A DNA stretch of 54,113 nt, taken from positions 1 through 54,113 of the forward strand of contig JARIFA010000010.1 of the NCBI GenBank assembly GCA_031127075.1, written 5' to 3'. This DNA is from Gemmatimonadota bacterium. GTDB taxonomy: Bacteria > Gemmatimonadota > Gemmatimonadetes > Gemmatimonadales > Gemmatimonadaceae. Position 1 is the first letter of the stretch. Each line of letters begins with the position of its first letter. The translations under genes and the position numbers were made by a program. Positions 41,123 through 50,037 of this stretch are shown here, piece after piece. The notes beneath the pieces are model-generated. The model was given only the letters and a program-made list of their open reading frames with translations, did not search any database and was not told the DNA's origin.

Positions 41123-42829
41123 ATGCGGACTCGCCACCTCGCCTCGTTCGCCCTGCTTGCCACTGCGGCCTGCGCCCCCGGCGCGCGCGTCGCCCCCGCC
41201 CCGACCGCCGACGCCCCCTACGACGTCGTCATCGAGAACGGGCGCATCGTCGACGGCACCGGCGCGGCCTGGTACCGCGGCGATCTCGCCATCCGCGGCG
41301 ACCGCATCGCGGCGATCGGCCCGCGCGGCGCCTTCCGGAGCGCGACGGTCCGCCAGCGCGTCGACGCGGCTGGTCTCGTCGTCGCGCCGGGGTTCATCGA
41401 CATCCAGGCGCACAGCATCGCCCACTACATGGCCGGCGACGGCCGCGCTCTCTCGATGGTCACCCAGGGCATCACGACCGCGATCCACGGTGAGGGCACC
41501 TCGCTCGGCCCCGTCAACGACCACATCCTGGCGGCCGAATCCGACACGATGGCACGGCGGATCCTCGCCGGGTTCCGTGGGCCGCACGGCTTCGGCGCCT
41601 GGCTCGAGTACATGGTGGGGCGCGGCACCGCGCAGAACGTCGGGTCGTTCGTCGGCGACGGCACGCTCCGCGTCTACGCCAAGGGTCAGGAGGCCGGCCC
41701 GCTCTCCCGCGCGGAACGCGACACCGCGCGCGCCGCGATGGCCCGCGCGATGGAGGACGGTGCCTTCGGCCTCGCGAGCGCGCTCATCTACCCGCCGAAC
41801 ACGTACGCCACCACGGAGGAGCTCGCCGACGCCGCGCGCGCGATGGCCCCCTACGGCGGCGTCTACATCACCCACATGCGCAGCGAGGGCGACAAGTTCC
41901 TCGAGGCAATCGACGAAGCGCTCCGCATCGGGCGCGAGGGGGGCGTCCCCGTCGAGATCTTCCATCTCAAGGCGAGCGGCCCGCGGAACTGGCCCAAGAT
42001 GCCGCTCGCCATCGCGAAGATCGACTCGGCGCGCGCGGCCGGGCAGGACGTGCAGGCGAACATGTACCTCTATCCGGCGGGCGGGAACTCCTTCGCGAGC
42101 TGCATCCCGCCGAAGTACGCCGCCGGCGGACGGCTCCTCGAGAACCTGCGGAACCCGGCGCTCCGCGCGACGATGGTCGCGGAGATGCACGCGATGGACG
42201 CGGGCTACGAGAATCTGTGCGAGATCGCCACCCCGGCGAACGTGATGGTGACCGGCTTCACGAAGCCGCACCTCCTGCGCTTCGAGGGGAAGCGCCTGTC
42301 CGAGATCAGCGCCGCCCTCGGCAAGGACTGGGCGGAGACGATTATCGACCTCAACATCCAAGAGGAGCTGGGGCTCGGTGAGATCCTCTTCCTGATGAGC
42401 GAGGAGAATATGCGACTGCAGCTCCGGCAGCCCTGGATGAAGTTCGGGACCGATGCCGGCTCGCAGGATCCGGCGACCGCGCGCGGGATGACCCACCCAC
42501 GCGCCTACGGCAATTTCCCGCGCATCTTCGCGCGCTACGTGCGCGAACAACAGGTGCTGACGCTCGAGGACGCGGTGCGGAAGGCGTCGTCCGCGGTGGC
42601 GACGCGCCTCTCGCTCACCGACCGCGGCGTGCTCAAGGTGGGGCTCAAGGCCGACGTGATCGTCTTCGACCCCGCGACGATCACCGACCACGCGACGTTC
42701 GAGAAACCGCACCAGCTCTCCACGGGCGTGCGCGAGATGTTCGTGAACGGCGTCGCGGTGCTGCGCGATGGCGCGCATACCGGGGCGAAGCCGGGTCAGG
42801 TCGTCCGCGGCCCCGGGTATCGCCCGTGA
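41123..42829 (+). CDS. N-acyl-D-amino-acid deacylase-like amidohydrolase, lipoprotein
   Basis: A 568-residue amidohydrolase-barrel protein with a lipoprotein signal (LLATAAC, Cys17). It matches the D-aminoacylase group: PYDVVIENGRIVDGTGA, VVAPGFIDIQAHSIAHYM, EGTSLGPVNDH and a C-terminal LKVGLKADVIVFDPATI. The first metal motif, usually H-x-H, reads Q-A-H; the cysteine ligand of Alcaligenes D-aminoacylase is replaced, with Glu in GEGTSLGP. Metal use must therefore differ from the type enzyme. Likely substrates are acylated D-amino acids or dipeptides in the periplasm. TAAGTT at 41078-41083 may be its -10. Confidence 0.84.
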   Translation: MRTRHLASFALLATAACAPGARVAPAPTADAPYDVVIENGRIVDGTGAAWYRGDLAIRGDRIAAIGPRGAFRSATVRQRVDAAGLVVAPGFIDIQAHSIAHYMAGDGRALSMVTQGITTAIHGEGTSLGPVNDHILAAESDTMARRILAGFRGPHGFGAWLEYMVGRGTAQNVGSFVGDGTLRVYAKGQEAGPLSRAERDTARAAMARAMEDGAFGLASALIYPPNTYATTEELADAARAMAPYGGVYITHMRSEGDKFLEAIDEALRIGREGGVPVEIFHLKASGPRNWPKMPLAIAKIDSARAAGQDVQANMYLYPAGGNSFASCIPPKYAAGGRLLENLRNPALRATMVAEMHAMDAGYENLCEIATPANVMVTGFTKPHLLRFEGKRLSEISAALGKDWAETIIDLNIQEELGLGEILFLMSEENMRLQLRQPWMKFGTDAGSQDPATARGMTHPRAYGNFPRIFARYVREQQVLTLEDAVRKASSAVATRLSLTDRGVLKVGLKADVIVFDPATITDHATFEKPHQLSTGVREMFVNGVAVLRDGAHTGAKPGQVVRGPGYRP

Positions 42830-42880
42830 GTCTGCACCGCGGTCCCGGCGATGCCGCCGTGAGGATGCCGTGAGGCGCCT

Positions 42881-43423
42881 GTGAGGGTCGTGGCCGGCGC
42901 CTTCGCCGGACGCACACTCGCCTCCCCGAACGACTTCCGCGTCCGCCCCACGGCGGAGCCCGTCCGCGCGGCGCTCCTCGACCTCCTTGCGACGGACCTC
43001 GCGGACGCGAGCGTCCTCGACCTGTTCGCGGGGACGGGGGCACTCGGGATCGAGGCGATCTCCCGCGGCGCACGGCGCTGCGACTTCGTCGAGACACGTC
43101 CCGCGAGCCTCGCCGCCCTCAAGTCGAACGTCACCCGGTTCCGGCTCAAGGACCGCTCCCGGACCTTCAAGCGCGACGCGCTCCCCTTCGCCGCCGCGTT
43201 GGGCCCGGGTGCGTACGACCTCGCGTTCGTGGACCCGCCCTATGAGTCGCGGATGCTGGACCGCGTGATTGACCACTGGCGGGCGACGGCCTTCGCCCCA
43301 GTGCTCGCGGTGGAGCACGCGCGCACCCACGCGCTCCCGCCCGGCGCGGTGACGCGCGTCTTCGGCGACACGGCGGTGACGATCTACCGCGCGCCGCGCG
43401 CCGTGAGCGCCGTCAGCGGCTGA
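42881..43423 (+). CDS. rsmD: 16S rRNA (guanine966-N2)-methyltransferase RsmD
   Basis: A 180-residue methyltransferase of normal RsmD size. It has MRVVAGAFAGRTL (family start; the codon is GTG), VRPTAEPVRAALLDLL, the SAM-binding VLDLFAGTGALGIEAISRGA and the catalytic FVDPPYE. It methylates G966 of 16S rRNA on the small subunit. GAGG five bases before GTG 42881 supports the start. The stop overlaps the convergent amidase gene by 11 bases. Confidence 0.93.
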   Translation: MRVVAGAFAGRTLASPNDFRVRPTAEPVRAALLDLLATDLADASVLDLFAGTGALGIEAISRGARRCDFVETRPASLAALKSNVTRFRLKDRSRTFKRDALPFAAALGPGAYDLAFVDPPYESRMLDRVIDHWRATAFAPVLAVEHARTHALPPGAVTRVFGDTAVTIYRAPRAVSAVSG

Positions 43424-45026
43424 GCGCGGGGACGGTCGTCGGGGGCCGGCGGTGGTGCGTCGCCTGCTCGTAAGCGTACGCGAAGCTGAGCAGCTTCCCC
43501 TCGCTCCACGGCCGCCCGAGGAACTCCAGCCCCGCTGGGAGCCCCTCCGGCGAGAAGCCCATCGGCACCGTGAGCGCCGGCCAGCCGAGTGAGGGACTCA
43601 GCCCGCGGTTGTCGCCGCGGCCGTAGCCGTCGGCGGCTCGCGGGTTCGTGAGCGCATCGGCGGGGATCACCGCCGGCGGCGCATCGTAGGTGGCGTAAAT
43701 CAGCGCGTCGAGCTGCAGGTCCGCCATCACCTTGAGAAGCGCGACGCGCTGCGCGTCGCGGTACTGAAGCACGGCGCCGTAGTCGGCGTCGGAGGTGCTG
43801 CGCCCGACGTAGGTCATCAGGGCGCGGGCTCGCGATGGCGTCACGCCACCGGCCAGCAGGATCTCTTGGAGCGTCCGGTAGGGCGCGTTCGGATGCTGGG
43901 CGAAGTAGCGATTGGTCGCCTCCTCGGTCTCGAAGTCGTTCCCCACGCGGCGGCCCGGCACGGTCGGCATCTCGACCGAGTCGATGACGACCGCGCCCTG
44001 GGCGCGGAGGTCGGCGATCGCGCGTGCGAAGAGCGGCCGGACCTTGGCGAACTCCACCTCCGTGAGGCGTGCCTCCGCCTCTCGACGCGCGGCCGCGGTG
44101 CCGGTGGCCGTGCCGGCGGCCGCGGGACGTGGCGACACGCTCGAATCGCGGCGCATCCGCAGCACGCCGATGCGCGCCCCGCGCAACGCCGTGGGCGCGA
44201 GACCGCCGGAGTAACTGGCGGGCATGTTACCGACCGTGGCCGCGGTGACCGGATCGTTCGGGTCGTAGCCGGCGATCACGTCGAGCACACGCGCGGCGTC
44301 GGCGACGGTGCGCGTCATCGGGCCCATCGTGTCCTGCGTCGGGTTCGCCGGGAGCATGCCGAAGCGGCTCACAAGCGGCACGGTGGGCCGGAGCCCGACC
44401 AGGCTGCTGACGGCTGCGGGCCCGCGGATCGACCCGCTGGTGTCCTCGCCGATCCCGACGAGACCGAAGTTGGCGGCCACGCCGGACCCGGTGCCGCCGG
44501 ACGAACCACTCGGGTTGCGCGTCGGATCATACGCGTTGCGGATGATCCCCGCGGCCGAGCTCAGGTAGCGCGAAGCGAACTCGCCCATCGTGGTCTTGGC
44601 GAGGATGATCGCGCCCGCCGCTTCGAGCTTCTGCACGACCGTCGCATCGCGACGTGGCACAAAGTCCTTGAAGAGCGCGGAGCCATAGGTGGTCGGCATG
44701 TCGCGCGTCTCGACCTGGTCCTTCAGCAGCACCGGGACGCAGTGGAGTACGCCCATCGGCCCGCGGGCGCGTCGGACCGCATCAAGCGAATCGGCCTCGA
44801 GCAGGGCACGGGGGTTCACCGTCTGGATGGCGTTGAGCCCGGGGCCCGCGCTGTCGTACGCCGCGATCCGGTCGAGGTACCCCTGCACGAGCTGGCGGCA
44901 GGAGAGCCGGCCCGACTCCATCGCCGCACGCGCCTCGGGGATGGTCAGCTCGAGGAGGTTGGCCTGCTGTGCGCCGAGGGTCGGCGTGGCGAGGCAGAGC
45001 ACGAGGAGGGATCGGAAGCGTCGCAT
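43413..45026 (-). CDS. Exported amidase-signature-family hydrolase
   Basis: A 537-residue enzyme with a signal peptide (SLLVLCLATPTLGAQ). The Ser-cisSer-Lys triad is visible: Lys in VPVLLKDQVET, cis-Ser in GSSGGTGSGVAANFG, and Ser in GEDTSGSIRGPA. An Ala/Thr-rich insertion (RPAAAGTATGTAAARRE) lies near the middle. It would hydrolyse amides outside the cytoplasm. ATG 45026 gives the signal peptide and has TACGAT six bases before it; the longer frame from 45176 has no signal. Confidence 0.91.
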   Translation of the reverse strand: MRRFRSLLVLCLATPTLGAQQANLLELTIPEARAAMESGRLSCRQLVQGYLDRIAAYDSAGPGLNAIQTVNPRALLEADSLDAVRRARGPMGVLHCVPVLLKDQVETRDMPTTYGSALFKDFVPRRDATVVQKLEAAGAIILAKTTMGEFASRYLSSAAGIIRNAYDPTRNPSGSSGGTGSGVAANFGLVGIGEDTSGSIRGPAAVSSLVGLRPTVPLVSRFGMLPANPTQDTMGPMTRTVADAARVLDVIAGYDPNDPVTAATVGNMPASYSGGLAPTALRGARIGVLRMRRDSSVSPRPAAAGTATGTAAARREAEARLTEVEFAKVRPLFARAIADLRAQGAVVIDSVEMPTVPGRRVGNDFETEEATNRYFAQHPNAPYRTLQEILLAGGVTPSRARALMTYVGRSTSDADYGAVLQYRDAQRVALLKVMADLQLDALIYATYDAPPAVIPADALTNPRAADGYGRGDNRGLSPSLGWPALTVPMGFSPEGLPAGLEFLGRPWSEGKLLSFAYAYEQATHHRRPPTTVPALSR

Positions 45027-45032
45027 CGCGGA

Positions 45033-45038
45033 ATCGTA
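45033..45038 (-). promoter_or_regulatory. TACGAT box, 6 nt before the amidase ATG
   Basis: Minus-strand TACGAT fits TAnnnT and ends six bases before ATG 45026, with TCCGCG between and no Shine-Dalgarno. Confidence 0.45.
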
Positions 45039-45147
45039 CGGCGGCGTCTCTCGTCCGGCCAGCGCACGAGCCGCGCCGAGGTCGCGGAGCAGGAACGGCC
45101 GCCATCGTGAGTGCGCGACCATCCCCCCACCACCCCTGATCGGTCGA

Positions 45148-45153
45148 TACCTT
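45148..45153 (+). promoter_or_regulatory. TACCTT box, 6 nt before the YaeQ ATG
   Basis: TACCTT ends six bases before ATG 45160. No Shine-Dalgarno is present, so a leaderless start is likely. Confidence 0.45.
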
Positions 45154-45159
45154 ACTTCG

Positions 45160-45708
45160 ATGGCCCTCACCGCCACCGTCTACACCTTTGACGTCGCCGT
45201 CAACGATGTCGACCGCGGCGTCTACGAGACGCTCGCGATCAAGGCCGCGCGCCATCCGTCCGAGAGCGAGGACTACCTCCTCACCCGCGTGCTGGCGTAC
45301 TGCCTCGAGTACACCGAGGGGATCAGTTTCTCCAAGGGGGGGATCTCCGACCCGGAGGACCCGCCGCTCCTCGTGAAGGATCTCACCGGTGCCTGGCGCA
45401 GCTGGATCGAGGTCGGCGCGCCGGATGCCGCGCGTCTGCACAAGGCCAGCAAGGCGAGCCCGCGCGTCGCGCTCTACACGCACAAGGAGCCTCGCATCCT
45501 CTTCCGCGGCTACGAGGGCCAGACCATCCACCGGGCGACGCAGATCGAGGTCATCGCGATGGACCGCGCGCTCCTCAAGGCCTTGGCCGCCCATCTCGAC
45601 CGCCGCGTCCGCTGGTCGCTCACCCGGACCGACGATCAGCTCTTCGTCGATGTCGCCGGCGAGACGCTCACGGGGTCACTCGAGCGACTGCGCCTCCCCG
45701 TCACATAA
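45160..45708 (+). CDS. YaeQ family protein
   Basis: A 182-residue protein of the YaeQ family, which has a PD-(D/E)XK nuclease-like fold but unknown cellular function. Family landmarks are ATVYTFDVAVNDVDRGVYETLAIKAARHPSESEDYLLTRVLAYCLEYTEGISFSKG and the WIEVGAPD motif, where the fold's acidic residue sits. Its end overlaps the convergent OPT transporter gene by eight bases. It reads as a complete single copy. Confidence 0.9.
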   Translation: MALTATVYTFDVAVNDVDRGVYETLAIKAARHPSESEDYLLTRVLAYCLEYTEGISFSKGGISDPEDPPLLVKDLTGAWRSWIEVGAPDAARLHKASKASPRVALYTHKEPRILFRGYEGQTIHRATQIEVIAMDRALLKALAAHLDRRVRWSLTRTDDQLFVDVAGETLTGSLERLRLPVT

Positions 45709-47677
45709 GCGCATTGAGGATCGCGTTGCCGATCCCCACCAACGCCGCGCCGGAGATCAACCCCGCGCAGACGGACTCGGCGCCCTCCACCCAGATGGCG
45801 TGCGCACGCGAGCCGGCCGCCGGATTCCGCGACCCCTGCCACCAGAAGAGCATCGCGCCCGCCCACATCGCGAAACACGACTCCGGCGGCAACACCACGC
45901 CGAGCCCGATGGAGACAGCGCTGAGCGGGAAGCGTCCCTTGGTCCGGATGCGCACCGTCTCGAACACCACCGCGAGCACGGCGGCGACGAGCATCGCAGC
46001 TATCGCCGAGCTCGGCAGCCGGCTGATGCCGTTCGTGATGAGGTCCGCGACCCCCTTCCACTGCAGCGCCGACGGCATCGCGAACTGCTCGCTGACCAAC
46101 GTGGCTGGTGAGCGTGTGCCGTCGGCCCCCTTCGGAAGGAAGAGGAGGAAGAAGAGTGGTGTGGAGGCCGCCGCCCCCGCGAGGATGCCGATGACGTGCC
46201 CGATCGCCTGCTGCCGCGGCTTCGCGCCGAGCATATAGCCGGGCTTGATGTCGCTGAGGAGGTTCGCGGCGTTCGAGGAGATCTCCGCCGTCATCGTCGC
46301 GGGAAGGAGGTTGCTCGCGGGATTCACGCGATCGATCGCCCCCATCGTGAACTGCGTGATCTTCGAGAGCGCCCCCGTCGGCGTCCACGATGTGAGCGCC
46401 ATCGAGTTCGTGCAGATGACGGTGAGCACGAAGATCAGCGGGAGCGAGACGAAGGCGAGGAGCCAGGGGACGCCGAAGAACTCGTGCGTCAGCCACCCGC
46501 CGAGGAGGCTGAAGATCGGTACCCCGACATAGGAGACCCAGAGCGGCACCTCGATGTCCCGCAGTGGGTCCTCCCCCGCGTCGGCCGACGCCCCCTTCGC
46601 GCGGAAGAGCCCGGTGAGGAGCTCCGGCTTCGCGACGAGGCTGACGAGCGAGCCGACGACCATCATCGTGACGCCCCACCAGAGTGCCCACTGGTTCACG
46701 ATCTCGCCTCGTGAGATGGCGACCACACTGCCGTCCGGCGCCGTATACGGCGCGATGTCGCCACGCTGGATCATGATTGGCGCGAGGACGGCGAAGTTCA
46801 CGACCGCCCCGAGGAGCACACTCGTCGCGACGCGGATCCCCATCAGCCCACCCACGCCGAGCATCGCCATATCGAGCGTCAGGCGCAGGCCGAGTTGCCG
46901 GATGTCGGTACCGAGGATCTTCGGTGTCCAGAGGTGATAGCGAGCGGCGAGGTCGTAGAAGTACGTGTCGAGCCGCTCCTGCAGGTGGAACGGCTCCGTC
47001 AGGCGCGTCCAGCGATCCATCCGCAAGAGCTTGAACTGAAGGAGCCGCATCCAGCCGTCGCTGACGAGCAGCTGCCAGCCGCCGGAGATCGCCGCCGCGG
47101 CGGCGAGGAGCCGCGCCTTGAAGAGCCCGGCCGCCTCCTGCCCGGTGTACAGGGCGTCGAGCACCACCCCCGCCGCCCGCCCCTCGGGGAACGGCAGTTG
47201 ATCTTCATTGATGAACCGACGCTTCATCGGGAAGGCGAGGAGCACACCGAGGATTGAGATGACGGTGTTCCACGCCATCATCTGCCACCACGGCACGACC
47301 CGGCCGGTCACGAGCATATACGCGGCGAGCCCGGAGACGAGCGGCGTCACCATATACCCGGCGGCCGTGGCGATCGACTGCGTCGCGTTGTTCTCGAGGA
47401 TGGTGTAGTCGGGCGCGAGCCCCGCCGCCGCCAACCCTCGGAACATCGCGAAGGCAAGGATCACCGAGGTGACGCCGACCCCGATGGTGATCCCCGTCTT
47501 TCCCGCGATGTAGAGCGCGGTCGCGGAGAGGACCCCGCCGAGGAGGAACCCGGTGATCGCGGCGCGGAGGGTCAACTGCGCCATATCGCCGCGATAGACG
47601 CGGGTGAGCCACCACTGGTCCTTCTGCCGGCGCGACCAGGTGGCGATCTGCTCGTCGGTGAGTTGTTCGATGGCCAT
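45701..47677 (-). CDS. Oligopeptide transporter (OPT family)
   Basis: A 658-residue inner-membrane protein with about 16 helices, matching bacterial OPT transporters that import peptides (some carry metal chelates). Landmarks are TLRAAITGFLLGGVLSATALYIAGKTGITIG, ENNATQSIATAAGYM, FPEGRAAGVVLDALYTG and EISSNAANLLSDIKPGYMLGAKPRQQAIGHVIG. ATG 47677 is chosen because the cytoplasmic N-terminus MAIEQLTDEQIATWSRRQ starts here; the frame upstream is antisense to the nucleosidase gene. No SD is seen. Only 61 bases separate it from the divergent nucleosidase gene. Confidence 0.9.
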   Translation of the reverse strand: MAIEQLTDEQIATWSRRQKDQWWLTRVYRGDMAQLTLRAAITGFLLGGVLSATALYIAGKTGITIGVGVTSVILAFAMFRGLAAAGLAPDYTILENNATQSIATAAGYMVTPLVSGLAAYMLVTGRVVPWWQMMAWNTVISILGVLLAFPMKRRFINEDQLPFPEGRAAGVVLDALYTGQEAAGLFKARLLAAAAAISGGWQLLVSDGWMRLLQFKLLRMDRWTRLTEPFHLQERLDTYFYDLAARYHLWTPKILGTDIRQLGLRLTLDMAMLGVGGLMGIRVATSVLLGAVVNFAVLAPIMIQRGDIAPYTAPDGSVVAISRGEIVNQWALWWGVTMMVVGSLVSLVAKPELLTGLFRAKGASADAGEDPLRDIEVPLWVSYVGVPIFSLLGGWLTHEFFGVPWLLAFVSLPLIFVLTVICTNSMALTSWTPTGALSKITQFTMGAIDRVNPASNLLPATMTAEISSNAANLLSDIKPGYMLGAKPRQQAIGHVIGILAGAAASTPLFFLLFLPKGADGTRSPATLVSEQFAMPSALQWKGVADLITNGISRLPSSAIAAMLVAAVLAVVFETVRIRTKGRFPLSAVSIGLGVVLPPESCFAMWAGAMLFWWQGSRNPAAGSRAHAIWVEGAESVCAGLISGAALVGIGNAILNALM

Positions 47678-47725
47678 ACGCGAGACGTTCGCGTCCGTGT
47701 CGGATGCGGGCAAGGGGCTACAGGG

Positions 47726-47731
47726 TATCTT
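47726..47731 (+). promoter_or_regulatory. TATCTT box, 7 nt before the nucleosidase ATG
   Basis: TATCTT ends seven bases before ATG 47739, with no Shine-Dalgarno. It matches the TAnnnT pattern. Confidence 0.45.
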
Positions 47732-47738
47732 CAGCGGC

Positions 47739-48698
47739 ATGCGACCCTCGCTCGCCCTCCTCCGCGCGACCCTCCTGGCGGTCATCCTGACGCCGGCCTT
47801 CCCGCCGTCCCTCACGGCGCAGGCCCCCGCCGATGCCCGGCCGCGCATCGCCGTGATGTCCGCGTTCGACACCGAACTCGTCGCCCTCCGCGCCGCCGCC
47901 ACGATCACCGAGACGCGCGTGGTGAACGGGCGCACTTGGTTCCTCGGCACCCTCGGCGGGCACGACGTCGTGCTGCTGCTGAGCGGCTTCAGCATGGTGA
48001 ACGCCGCGATGACCACGCAGGCGCTGCTCGATCGGATCCCCATCCGCGCGATCGTCTTCTCCGGCATCGCCGGCGGCGTGAACCCGGGTCTCGACGTCGG
48101 CGACGTCACCGTCCCCGCGCAGTGGGGCAACTATCAGGAGAATGTCTTCGCCCGCGAGACGCCGAATGGATTCGTCCCCTCGCGCGTGACGACCGACTTC
48201 GCCGGCTTCGGGATGATGTTCACACAGGGGACGTCGGTCACCGTGCCCGGGGCCCCGGCCGACTCGCTGGCGCGCCGCTTCTGGTTCCCCATCGACACGC
48301 TCGCGCTCCGGGTCGCCCGAGCGGTCGCGGCGCGCGTCCCGCTCGCCCGCTGCACGACGGACGGGAGCTGCCTGCCGCACCAGCCTCGTGTGGTGGTCGG
48401 TGGCAACGGCGTAAGCGGTCCGACCTTTGTCGACAACGCCGCCTATCGGGAGTGGAGCTGGCGGACGTTCCGGGCGGATGCGCTCGATATGGAGACCGCC
48501 GCCGTCGCGGTGGTCGCGCACGAGAATCACGTCCCGTACGTCGCGTTCCGCTCTCTCTCCGACCTCGCCGGCGGGGAGGCGGGCCCGAACGTGGCCCGCA
48601 CCTTTGGTCGTCTCGCGGCCGCGAACTCCGCCGCGGTCGTGATCGAGTTCCTGCGCGCCTACCCGCGCCCCGATGCGGCGACGGGGGCCCCGCGATGA
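47739..48698 (+). CDS. Exported MTA/SAH nucleosidase-like protein
   Basis: A 319-residue member of the nucleoside phosphorylase/hydrolase fold, with an N-terminal signal peptide (LLAVILTPAFPPSLTAQA). Family segments are RIAVMSAFDTELVALR, GHDVVLLLSGFSMVNAAMTTQALLDR, IVFSGIAGGVNPGLDVGDVTVP, and the active-site blocks DALDMETAAVAVVA and FRSLSDLAGGEA. In the cytoplasmic enzyme these bind ribose and the catalytic Asp protonates adenine. An exported form would free adenine from MTA, SAH or 5'-deoxyadenosine in the periplasm. It overlaps the purine permease start (ATGA). It is longer than Pfs (about 230) because of the signal and loop insertions. Confidence 0.84.
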   Translation: MRPSLALLRATLLAVILTPAFPPSLTAQAPADARPRIAVMSAFDTELVALRAAATITETRVVNGRTWFLGTLGGHDVVLLLSGFSMVNAAMTTQALLDRIPIRAIVFSGIAGGVNPGLDVGDVTVPAQWGNYQENVFARETPNGFVPSRVTTDFAGFGMMFTQGTSVTVPGAPADSLARRFWFPIDTLALRVARAVAARVPLARCTTDGSCLPHQPRVVVGGNGVSGPTFVDNAAYREWSWRTFRADALDMETAAVAVVAHENHVPYVAFRSLSDLAGGEAGPNVARTFGRLAAANSAAVVIEFLRAYPRPDAATGAPR

Positions 48699-50002
48699 TC
48701 GGGGCGCTCCGGCGTGCCCTCGCCGCGGGCGAGACGACGCTCGCCACCGAAGTACGGGCCGGCGTCGCGACGTTCATCACGATGGCCTACATCGTCGTCG
48801 TGAACCCTGCCATCCTCGAGGCGGCGGGGATCCCGCGTGAGGCGTCCGTCACGGCGACGATCCTCTCGGCCGTCTTCGGCACGCTCCTGATGGGCGTGTA
48901 CGCCAACCGCCCCTTCGCCATCGCGCCGTACATGGGCGAGAACGCCTTCATCGCCTTCACCGTCGTGAAGGGGATGGGGTTCCCGTGGCAGACCGCCCTC
49001 GGCGCGATCTTCCTCGCCGGCATCGCGTTCACACTGCTCACGGTGTTCCGCATCCGCGGCTGGCTCGCCGCGGCGCTCCCGCGCTCGCTCAAGCACGCCT
49101 TCGCCGTCGGCATCGGGCTCTTCGTCACCTTCATCGGGCTCAACGACATCGGCGTGGTGGCGCTCGGTGCACCGGGAGCCCCGGTCGCCCTCGGCGCGCT
49201 CCGGGCCCCCCCGACGCTCATCGCCCTCGGCGCCCTGGGCGTGACCCTCGTCCTGATGGCACGCCGCGTCACCGGCGCCCTCACCATCGGCATCCTTCTC
49301 GCCTTCGCCGGCTCGATGCTCGCCGGCATCACGCCGACGCCGACGGCGCTACTGAGCGCGCCCCCCAGCCTCGCACCCACCCTCGGACAGCTCGACGTCG
49401 CCGGCGCACTCACGCTCGAGGCGCTCCCCGTGGTCGTGATCGTCTTTGTGATGGCGTTCGTCGACACCATCGGGACCCTCTTCGGCCTCTCCGCGCACGC
49501 GGGACTCCTCGACGCCGACGGCAATCTCCCCGACGTGGAGCGGCCGATGCTCGCCGATGCGCTCTCGAACCTCTTTGCACCGATCGTCGGCACCACCACG
49601 ACGGGGGCGTACATCGAGTCCGCCGTGGGGATCGAGGAGGGTGGACGGACGGGACTCACCGCGGTGGTGGTCGCCGTCCTCTTCCTGCTGGCCCTGTGGG
49701 CCGCTCCCATCCTGACTGCGGTCCCGCTGCACGCCTCGGGTGTCGCCCTCGTGGCCATCGGCGTGCTGATGCTCAAGCCGCTCGCCGCGCTCGACACGGC
49801 GGACGCCACTGAGTGGATCCCCGCCCTCTTCACCATCGTGCTGATGAGCTTCACCTACAACATCGGCGTCGGGATGACGGCGGGGCTCCTGCTCCATCCG
49901 CTGCTCAAGGTGGCGACGGGGCGCCGACGCGAGGTGCCGGCCGCCCTTTGGGTGCTCGCCGCGCTCTCGCTGCTCTTTTATCTGGTCTATCCGTACCGCT
50001 GA
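48695..50002 (+). CDS. NCS2 family purine permease (AzgA-like)
   Basis: A 435-residue transporter with about 12 to 14 helices. AzgA-type segments are GVATFITMAYIVVVNPAIL, ANRPFAIAPYMGENAFIAFTVV, KHAFAVGIGLFVTFIGLNDIGVV, VFVMAFVDTIGTLFGLSA and VGTTTTGAYIESAVGIEEGGRTGLTA, the last holding the substrate-binding block. Members carry adenine, guanine and hypoxanthine with protons. The start overlaps the nucleosidase stop, and an adenine phosphoribosyltransferase gene follows on the other strand. Confidence 0.92.
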   Translation: MIGALRRALAAGETTLATEVRAGVATFITMAYIVVVNPAILEAAGIPREASVTATILSAVFGTLLMGVYANRPFAIAPYMGENAFIAFTVVKGMGFPWQTALGAIFLAGIAFTLLTVFRIRGWLAAALPRSLKHAFAVGIGLFVTFIGLNDIGVVALGAPGAPVALGALRAPPTLIALGALGVTLVLMARRVTGALTIGILLAFAGSMLAGITPTPTALLSAPPSLAPTLGQLDVAGALTLEALPVVVIVFVMAFVDTIGTLFGLSAHAGLLDADGNLPDVERPMLADALSNLFAPIVGTTTTGAYIESAVGIEEGGRTGLTAVVVAVLFLLALWAAPILTAVPLHASGVALVAIGVLMLKPLAALDTADATEWIPALFTIVLMSFTYNIGVGMTAGLLLHPLLKVATGRRREVPAALWVLAALSLLFYLVYPYR

Positions 50003-50008
50003 CGTCCG

Positions 50009-50032
50009 GCGCCCGCCGCGTTGGGCGGGCGC
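50009..50032. terminator. Hairpin between convergent permease and apt genes
   Basis: Arms GCGCCCGCC and GGCGGGCGC pair perfectly over nine bases around a GCGTTG loop, in the 35-base gap between two convergent stops. It can serve both directions; no T-tract follows on either side. Confidence 0.55.
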
Positions 50033-50037
50033 GACGA

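Noticed and set aside
41096-43330. Minus-strand frame of 744 codons
   Set aside because: Antisense to the D-aminoacylase-like and rsmD genes, both of which have clear motifs.
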